DNA of 45,296 nt from assembly GCA_030706685.1 (NCBI GenBank), contig JAUZOA010000039.1:1-45296 (forward strand), in the 5' to 3' direction. Of this stretch, positions 40,153 to 45,296 are shown one piece after another. A program made the position numbers and the translations under genes. The notes under the pieces were generated by a model. The model ran no database searches and had not been told where the DNA came from. It worked only from the letters and a program-made list of their open reading frames with translations. Position 1 is the stretch's first letter, and each line of letters opens with the position of its first letter. The stretch comes from Bacteroidota bacterium. Lineage in GTDB: Bacteria > Bacteroidota > Bacteroidia > Chitinophagales > Chitinophagaceae.

Positions 40153-40198
40153 AAAAGAGAGTTATGGTTGTCCTGTTGCCGGGTCACAACTCTCTTTT
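40153..40198 (-). promoter_or_regulatory. Hairpin between nosZ and nosL
   Basis: AAAAGAGAGTT (40153-40163) and AACTCTCTTTT (40188-40198) are exact complements, 11 bp, around a 24-nt loop. It fills most of the 70-nt gap. In the transcript it would protect the 3' end of nosZ or reduce read-through into nosL; it lacks a T run long enough for a full terminator. Confidence 0.6.
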
Positions 40199-40206
40199 GC
40201 GAATGC

Positions 40207-42207
40207 TTATTTAGTTCCGGTACCGGTACTATCGGATTTGGGAAGGTTAGTGCCTGTGCTAAAGCTGATGGGTGTATTGCTGCCGGCAGGTGAAACTCTC
40301 AAATAGCCCTGCATTTCCTGGTGCAATGCACTGCAGAAATCGGTGCAATAGAAAGGAAACATACCTGTTCTGTCCGGCGTCCATTTTAATGTAGCCGTTT
40401 CACCGGGCATCACCAATAACTCGGCGTTGTTGGCGCCTTTGATAGCGAAGCCATGCGGTACATCCCAGTCCTGCTCAATATTGGTGGCGTGGAAATAAAC
40501 TTCATCTCCCATTTTAATACCTTCAATATTGTCGGGTGTAATATGCGAACGGATGAGTGTAAGATAAACATCTACTTTATTTCCATTGCGTACTACCTTA
40601 GTAGCCGATTCGCCTTTGGAGACATACGCATTGTTATTCTCTTCAATCTTAAAGAACTTAACCGATTTATCGCGGATCATACTGGCTTCAACAGCCTGTG
40701 CATAGTGCGGTTCGCCGATAGTCGGAAAATCTAATATCAATTGCATTTTATCCCCGGTGATATCAAACAACTGTGCGGCCTGTGCCAATTCGGGGCCTGT
40801 TGGCAAATAACGGTCTTTCGTTATTTTATTATAAACAATTACATATTTACCATTGGGTTTCCTGGTATCTCCGCCCGGAATACATAAGTGACCGGGAGAA
40901 TAATAAGTCGGTTCCCGGTCAATGATCTTCAGGTCCTTGATATTCCATTTGACGATCTCTGAAGACACGAAGAAAGTAGTGATCGCGTTACCTCTTCCAT
41001 CAAATTCTGTATGCAAGGGGCCTAAACCGGGTTTTTGCACCTCGCCATATAAAGCGGATTCGTATTTGATGACAGGTATTCCATCATAATCACCTATATA
41101 ATCTTTTGCTGCAATCGCTTTTTGTATTTTATCAAAACTAAAAACGGGGATCAACGCGGCGAGCTTGCCGCTTCCTACAATGTATTCTCCTGTGGGATCA
41201 ACATCGCAACCATGCGGTGATTTGGGACAGGGAATGAAATAGCAAATGTCTTTCAGGTCTTTTACATCCAATACAGTTACTTCTGTTTTTATTTCAGAGG
41301 TGGCCGTATGTGTTTTTTCATTATAAACGTTGTGCGCATACTTAACCGCCTGCTTCCTGCCTTTGCCGGCTTTAAAATACTCTTCCGCTTTCTTCCAGTT
41401 TACCGCCATGATAAAATCCTTGTCACGCTTGGACGCATTTACTTCCAATAAAGTATTTGCCTTTTCTGTATTATAGCAACTGAAGAAAAACCATCCGCTT
41501 GACGGGCCTTTACCTGTATGACTCAGGTCGAAGTCTACACCGGGGCATTGCAACTGGAAGGCGATATCCATAGCGCCGCTGTTTTTATCTACACTGATAA
41601 AACTGATCGTGCCTTTAAAATTATCCTTGTAGGTATTGATGGGAACATCGCCATTTTTATCATCCGGGGGCACACTAAACCTTGTGCCTGCTACAACATA
41701 CTCCGTGTTTTCGGTGATGAATGGAGAACTGTGGTTACCCGCGCTGTTGGGCAGTTCAATAATCTCATCGGTATGGAAAGTTGACAGGTCTACCCTTGCC
41801 ACACGTGGTGTGTTATTAGCATTGGCAAATATCCAGCGGCCATCAATTTCACCATTGGTTTGAGACAGATCCAGGTGGTGCTGATCATCCCAGGGGATAA
41901 AACCATGTGATGTATTCAACATGGGCTTTGTTTCTTCTGAATAGCCCCATCCGTTTTCAGGGTTAACGGAAAAGATGGGAACGACTTTCAGCAGTCGTCC
42001 GCTTGGTAATCCATATACACTCATCTGCCCGCTGAACCCGCCGGATACGAAATTGTAAAACTCATCATATTTCCCGGGAGCTACATACGTTTTAGCGGCG
42101 GCGTCCCCACTAACAGCATTTCCGGCATTTTTTGGTTTGCATGAATAGGTAGTCACTAAAAGGATGATGACAGCAGTTGTCAATATCCGGGATGTTGTCT
42201 TTTTCAT
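40207..42207 (-). CDS. nosZ: Nitrous oxide reductase, clade II (Sec/lipoprotein type)
   Basis: A 666-residue protein. The N-terminus is a Sec/lipoprotein-like signal (ILTTAVIILLVTTYSC, Cys23) without a twin-arginine motif, which marks clade II NosZ. The beta-propeller contributes CuZ ligands, among them His110-His111 in WDDQHHLD and the His in HSSPF, SHTGKG, SPHGCDVDP, GPLHTEFDGRG and EPHYAQAV. The C-terminal cupredoxin has the CuA site: PHGFAI and FYCTDFCSALHQEM (Cys621, Cys625, His629, Met632). It reduces N2O to N2 in the periplasm. About 30 residues rich in Ser, Thr and Gly follow the cupredoxin. It lies 37 nt after the cytochrome c gene. Confidence 0.97.
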   Translation of the reverse strand: MKKTTSRILTTAVIILLVTTYSCKPKNAGNAVSGDAAAKTYVAPGKYDEFYNFVSGGFSGQMSVYGLPSGRLLKVVPIFSVNPENGWGYSEETKPMLNTSHGFIPWDDQHHLDLSQTNGEIDGRWIFANANNTPRVARVDLSTFHTDEIIELPNSAGNHSSPFITENTEYVVAGTRFSVPPDDKNGDVPINTYKDNFKGTISFISVDKNSGAMDIAFQLQCPGVDFDLSHTGKGPSSGWFFFSCYNTEKANTLLEVNASKRDKDFIMAVNWKKAEEYFKAGKGRKQAVKYAHNVYNEKTHTATSEIKTEVTVLDVKDLKDICYFIPCPKSPHGCDVDPTGEYIVGSGKLAALIPVFSFDKIQKAIAAKDYIGDYDGIPVIKYESALYGEVQKPGLGPLHTEFDGRGNAITTFFVSSEIVKWNIKDLKIIDREPTYYSPGHLCIPGGDTRKPNGKYVIVYNKITKDRYLPTGPELAQAAQLFDITGDKMQLILDFPTIGEPHYAQAVEASMIRDKSVKFFKIEENNNAYVSKGESATKVVRNGNKVDVYLTLIRSHITPDNIEGIKMGDEVYFHATNIEQDWDVPHGFAIKGANNAELLVMPGETATLKWTPDRTGMFPFYCTDFCSALHQEMQGYLRVSPAGSNTPISFSTGTNLPKSDSTGTGTK

Positions 42208-42244
42208 AATTTGTTTATTAAAGTTATTGGCCTGTATTACCTGT

Positions 42245-42718
42245 TTATTTTACCCCGTCGTTTTTGCGCATGAACTCGTAAATATCGCGTGCATCCTCGT
42301 CAGTGAGATTTTGATTGGGCATACGCACCAGGCATATTTCGAGCAATGCCTGTGCTTTGGGATCCTTACTCAGCATAACATCGGTGTTGGTGGCAAAATT
42401 CATGATCCATTCCGCGGTGTGCCTGCTGGTAACACCTTTCCAGCCGGGACCAACTAATTTTTCATCGGTCAATTTGTGACAAGCGCTGCATTTCACGGCG
42501 AATACTTTACTTCCGCCTTCTGCTTTGGCTACGTCCAAAGTAGGACTTACATCCACTTTAGTAAATTTTCCTTCACCTCTTTGTGGGTCGTAGGAAGGAT
42601 TCCCGCTGGTTGTTTCGTTGGGAGTGGAAGAGGGCGATTCCTTTTTGCTGCCCGAATCGTTGCTACCGCAAGCGGTAAGGCTTAAAGCGATGATACCTGC
42701 AATGAGTATTTTCTTCAT
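42245..42718 (-). CDS. Cytochrome c lipoprotein, probable NosZ electron donor
   Basis: A 157-residue protein with a lipoprotein signal (IAGIIALSLTAC, Cys17), a Ser/Pro/Glu-rich linker (about 18-60) and a single class I haem domain: CSACH (Cys77, Cys80, His81), KLVGPGWKGVTSRH and the distal Met133 in LVRMPNQNLTDEDARDIYEF. Tethering and position as first gene of the nos unit suggest that it passes electrons to NosZ, as in other clade II clusters. Proof would need biochemistry. Full length; the ATG at 42718 follows an A-rich stretch. Confidence 0.93.
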   Translation of the reverse strand: MKKILIAGIIALSLTACGSNDSGSKKESPSSTPNETTSGNPSYDPQRGEGKFTKVDVSPTLDVAKAEGGSKVFAVKCSACHKLTDEKLVGPGWKGVTSRHTAEWIMNFATNTDVMLSKDPKAQALLEICLVRMPNQNLTDEDARDIYEFMRKNDGVK

Positions 42719-42743
42719 AAAAAAAATGTTTTTAACTGAAGTG

Positions 42744-42799
42744 CAAGATTAAAGCGGTCTTTTTTGTCATTTTATGCGTTGAATCATAAGAGTGATCAA
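42744..42799 (-). promoter_or_regulatory. Candidate nos promoter with Crp/Fnr-like site
   Basis: TTGAATCA and TGATCAA flank TAAGAG at 42779-42799, close to a dyad of TTGA...TCAA type used by Crp/Fnr proteins. About 30 nt downstream on the minus strand TAATCTTG (42744-42751) is one base from TAnnTTTG. The site is centred about 50 nt before the predicted transcript start and lies beside a Crp/Fnr gene transcribed away from it. Confidence 0.4.
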
Positions 42800-42928
42800 T
42801 TGCCCGGAATTTAGCAGTGGTCGCTTTGAATGACAGGCTTCAATCAATTTATTTTATCATAGCATGCCGGCTATGCCTTCACGAAGAAAACCGCCAGGTA
42901 TATTATTTTTTATTATAAAGTCAAACTT

Positions 42929-43065
42929 TGATAATAACCCGGGCCTAATGGTAAACCTATACCTTCCCTTTCCGTACCACTTTGCCGGCAATGATTTCCA
43001 ACAATTTCACGGCTTTCCGTACCAAAAAATATGATATTAATCAGCTAATCCTCCGGTTATTATCA
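42929..43065. promoter_or_regulatory. Distant inverted repeat in the nos/crp intergenic region
   Basis: TGATAATAACC (42929-42939) and GGTTATTATCA (43055-43065) are exact complements, 115 nt apart. TCAAACTTTGA, itself a dyad, overlaps the left arm at 42921-42931. The pair could be two operators of one dimeric regulator. The rest of the 379-nt gap 42719-43097 shows no gene. Confidence 0.4.
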
Positions 43066-43097
43066 TACCTTGTATTGCAGGCCAAAAGATATTTTTG

Positions 43098-43724
43098 ATG
43101 TCTTCAACCAATCAAATCGTTTACACTATGATGATCAATATCGACACCCTGCTGGCATGGGGCGCTACTTACAGGAAGGTGGCTGCCGAAGAAACAATTT
43201 TCCGGGAAGGAACCAGGGGACATTTCTATTACCAGTTAGTCAGCGGTTCTGTACGGTGGATCAGCGTCACGGAAGACGGGAGAGAATTTATTCAACACAT
43301 GATCGAGCCGGGCGAAAGCTTTGGTGAATTACCCCTTTTTGACGACAGCCTGTATGGCGCTTCCGCTATTGCCAATAAAGATTCTGTTATCCTCCGGCTG
43401 CACAAGGATACTTTTCGCCAGATATTAAAAGAAGACCCCGAGATACATTTTGCTTTCAGCCGGCTGATGGCGCAACGTATGCGATTTAAATTCATGCTCC
43501 TGAAAGAGCTCGCCTGCAGTGATCCCGAACACAGGATAACGAGTTTGTTTTCTTATTTCAAGGAGTCTAAAACGAATATTTGCAATGATTGTAACCGGGT
43601 ACAGCTTACGCGTCAGCAGATTGCTAACATGACCGGCCTGCGCGTAGAAACCGTTATCCGCGCGATTAAGAATCTCCAGTTTAAAGGCTCCCTTGTTATT
43701 GATAAGGGTAAAGTATATTGTTAG
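43098..43724 (+). CDS. Crp/Fnr family transcriptional regulator
   Basis: A 208-residue protein from the ATG at 43098; Met codons at 43128 and 43131 are alternatives. The N-terminal cyclic-nucleotide-binding fold is seen (ETIFREGTRGHFYYQLVSGS, IEPGESFGELPLFDDSLYGA), then the dimer helix, then the winged helix (LTRQQIANMTGLRVETVIRA). It has no N-terminal Cys cluster like FNR. Instead Cys140, Cys162 and Cys165 (ICNDC) lie between dimer helix and DNA-binding domain, and Cys208 is the last residue. Its place, divergent from nosZ, suggests control of the nos genes in response to NO or oxygen; this is inference. Confidence 0.9.
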   Translation: MSSTNQIVYTMMINIDTLLAWGATYRKVAAEETIFREGTRGHFYYQLVSGSVRWISVTEDGREFIQHMIEPGESFGELPLFDDSLYGASAIANKDSVILRLHKDTFRQILKEDPEIHFAFSRLMAQRMRFKFMLLKELACSDPEHRITSLFSYFKESKTNICNDCNRVQLTRQQIANMTGLRVETVIRAIKNLQFKGSLVIDKGKVYC

Positions 43725-43769
43725 TTGGCAAGAGCCTTGTTACGCTCTGCCATATTCTTCTTTCAAGAA

Positions 43770-43793
43770 TCCCCTTCTCCAGAATGGGGAAGG
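43770..43793. terminator. GC-rich hairpin after the regulator gene
   Basis: CCCCTTCTCC and GGGGAAGGG, separated by about 5 nt, form a stem. There is no long T run, so it may be a repeat fragment rather than a true terminator. Confidence 0.35.
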
Positions 43794-43894
43794 GCGAATT
43801 TAAACTTTATAACTGCCTTAGAGTTTTGGGATGAGGCGGGTTTTATGATCCTGCGCATATATTAAATTTCTCTCCCGCTGTTATTTTGCCCCCT

Positions 43895-45145
43895 ATGCCA
43901 GGAATGAACCCGTCTTTGCGCCGGTGGCTGCAGGTTTCCCTCTTCAATTTAATGCTGATAGCATTGGTCGGGGTGATTATGCGGTACAAGATCGCGTATT
44001 CGCTTCCCATTGTAAACCAGAAATACTTATTGCACGGGCATTCCCATTTTGCCTTTGCCGGCTGGATCACGCAGGCCCTGATGAGCTTATTAGTGGCTTA
44101 TCTTTCTGAAAAAGGAGATACAACCGCTTTTGCCCGGTACAGGAAGATACTTTATGCCAACCTGGTTACTGCGTACGGGATGTTGCTGACCTTCCCCTTT
44201 GAAGGATATGCTTTATTATCCATTACTTTTTCAACGCTCTCTATTTTTGTGTCGTATTGGTTTGCGGTGGTCTATTGGAGGGATTTGAACCAGTCGCTGG
44301 TAAAAAATACCAGTCACCATTGTTTTAAAGCCGCTGTTTTGTTTAATGCCCTGTCATCACTGGGCGCTTTTTCGCTGGCTTTTATGCTGGCGACAAAAAA
44401 TATTCTCCCGGAGCGGTACCTGGCTTCCATTTATTTTTTCCTGCACTTTCAATACAATGGTTGGTTCTTTTTCGCATGTATGGGGCTTTTGATGTATCAA
44501 CTGAGTAAATACGGCGTAGCGGATGATCAACTGAAAAAAGTGTACCTGTTATTTGTGGCGGCCTGTGTGCCTGCTTATTTCTTATCGGCTTTATGGTTGC
44601 CCGTTCCTAAATGGGTATATATATTGGTGGTGATAGCGGTCTTTTTACAATTGGCAGGGTGGTGGTGGTTGATCCGGCAGGTAAGGCCGGCTTTACCCGC
44701 AATAAGAAAGAGCATACCGCTATTGTCTCAACGTTTGTTTTTGTTATGCTGCATCGCCTTAACGATCAAACTATGCCTGCAGGCGGGATCGGTCATTCCT
44801 TCATTGAGTCAACTGGCATTTGGTTTTCGCCCGATCGTTATCGGTTACCTGCACCTGGTATTGCTGGGTGTCATCACGCTTTTTATTATAGCTTATATGG
44901 TTGCCGGGAATTGTATTCCTGTTAATAAAACAACTGCTGCCGGGATGATCCTCTTTACCGCGGGGATCATTATCAATGAAGCATTGCTGATGATACAGGG
45001 AATAGCTGATTTGAGTTATAAACCGGTACCCTTCATGAGTGAGAGCTTACTGGGAGCGGCCTGTATATTATTTTGCGGGATGCTGGTCATTAATTACGGG
45101 CAAAGGGTTCCCGCAACGTCTTTGCCCCGCCGTGAGAAATTCTAA
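43895..45145 (+). CDS. Polytopic membrane protein with haem-copper/NnrS-like histidines
   Basis: A 416-residue protein (ATG at 43895; 43904 also possible) with about twelve hydrophobic helices. Histidines sit at helix positions typical of haem proteins: His47, His49 and His51 in LLHGHSHFAFAGW, His184 in FFLHFQYNGWFFF, and His320 in GYLHLVLLGVITLF; His141-His142 lie in a loop. The pattern recalls NnrS and the haem-copper oxidase subunit I fold but lacks other signatures I would expect, so the family is uncertain. It lies between a Crp/Fnr gene and a ScdA/RIC gene, both tied to NO, so a role in NO handling is inferred. Confidence 0.72.
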   Translation: MPGMNPSLRRWLQVSLFNLMLIALVGVIMRYKIAYSLPIVNQKYLLHGHSHFAFAGWITQALMSLLVAYLSEKGDTTAFARYRKILYANLVTAYGMLLTFPFEGYALLSITFSTLSIFVSYWFAVVYWRDLNQSLVKNTSHHCFKAAVLFNALSSLGAFSLAFMLATKNILPERYLASIYFFLHFQYNGWFFFACMGLLMYQLSKYGVADDQLKKVYLLFVAACVPAYFLSALWLPVPKWVYILVVIAVFLQLAGWWWLIRQVRPALPAIRKSIPLLSQRLFLLCCIALTIKLCLQAGSVIPSLSQLAFGFRPIVIGYLHLVLLGVITLFIIAYMVAGNCIPVNKTTAAGMILFTAGIIINEALLMIQGIADLSYKPVPFMSESLLGAACILFCGMLVINYGQRVPATSLPRREKF

Positions 45146-45216
45146 AAAACTTCCCCCATATGACCCGGCGCATAAACCCGGGAGAAACAAATAGCGAGGT
45201 TTGAAAAAAATTAGTC

Positions 45217-45296
45217 ATGACAGATATTACACAACAAACATTGGCCGGTATTGTAACGAATGATCACCGGGCAGCACTGGTACTGGAAAAATATAA
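45217..45296 (+). CDS. ScdA/RIC iron-sulfur repair protein, N-terminal fragment
   Basis: The gene is cut by the window end after 26 codons. The visible part, starting MTDITQQTLAGIVTNDHRAA and continuing LVLEKY, fits the short N-terminal ScdA_N (DUF542) domain of di-iron iron-sulfur cluster repair proteins (RIC, YtfE), in which IVxxxxRAAxVFEKYGIDFCC is typical. These proteins repair clusters damaged by NO or oxidants. It starts 71 nt after the membrane protein on the same strand. The Cys pair and the haemerythrin-like part would lie beyond the end. Confidence 0.8.
   Translation, partial: MTDITQQTLAGIVTNDHRAALVLEKY

Overview
The window is chromosomal DNA of a Bacteroidota bacterium, most likely Chitinophagaceae or a close relative (inference). 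The evidence is: SusC-free but glycosidase-rich housekeeping DNA of moderate GC; many promoters of the Bacteroidota type (TTTG, about 19 nt, TAnnTTTG); little sign of Shine-Dalgarno sites; DUF2339, DUF4286, DUF3298 and Big_5-lipoprotein families; a methionine synthase split into two genes; and many short interspersed repeats of the kind common in that family. The exact genus cannot be read from the sequence.

Layout. 1-1856: a repeat hairpin, then a HigB/HigA-type toxin-antitoxin pair joined by a one-base overlap to an HD-domain hydrolase (all minus). 1857-6503: translation genes rplM, rpsI, rpsB, tsf, a SAM methyltransferase and pyrH (plus), with repeats in most gaps. 6509-13298: mixed housekeeping genes (DUF3298 protein, coiled-coil membrane protein, HU, DUF4286, DUF2339 membrane protein, exonuclease III). 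13394-17478: LOG-family protein, then a tight glucan/sugar set: secreted GH31 alpha-glucosidase, SemiSWEET transporter and HAD phosphatase. 17621-21465: methionine synthase in two genes bridged by an unlisted 32-residue membrane peptide, behind a consensus promoter and a long structured leader. 21833-30461: recR, a Big_5 lipoprotein, a UvrD helicase-nuclease, an SRPBCC protein, a GH20 hexosaminidase and a TPR protein.

30462-32000 is gene-poor and decayed: a mini-ORF with a terminator, a frameshifted pseudogene that runs into a nucleotidyltransferase fragment, a long palindrome and a tRNA-Tyr-like sequence. 32000-35772 carries a lipoprotein, a secreted VOC protein, a block of 114-123 bp direct repeats, an HTH/membrane/lectin-like protein and a small membrane protein.

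35932-45296 is a nitrous oxide respiration and nitric oxide defence island. On the minus strand lie a cytochrome c lipoprotein, clade II (Sec/lipoprotein-type) nosZ, a nosL fused to a four-helix membrane domain, nosD, nosF, nosY and a group III truncated haemoglobin. Divergently on the plus strand lie a Crp/Fnr regulator with an unusual set of C-terminal cysteines, a twelve-helix-like membrane protein with histidines placed as in haem-copper/NnrS proteins, and the start of a ScdA/RIC iron-sulfur repair gene cut by the window end. Together these genes would reduce N2O, deliver copper to NosZ, sense NO or low oxygen, and repair NO damage.

The most unusual observations are: the 32-codon peptide that exactly fills the gap between the metH halves; interspersed repeats inserted in frame inside metH (twice) and the methyltransferase; the structured metH leader; the His-rich membrane protein beside RIC; and the HigBA-HD tricistron.
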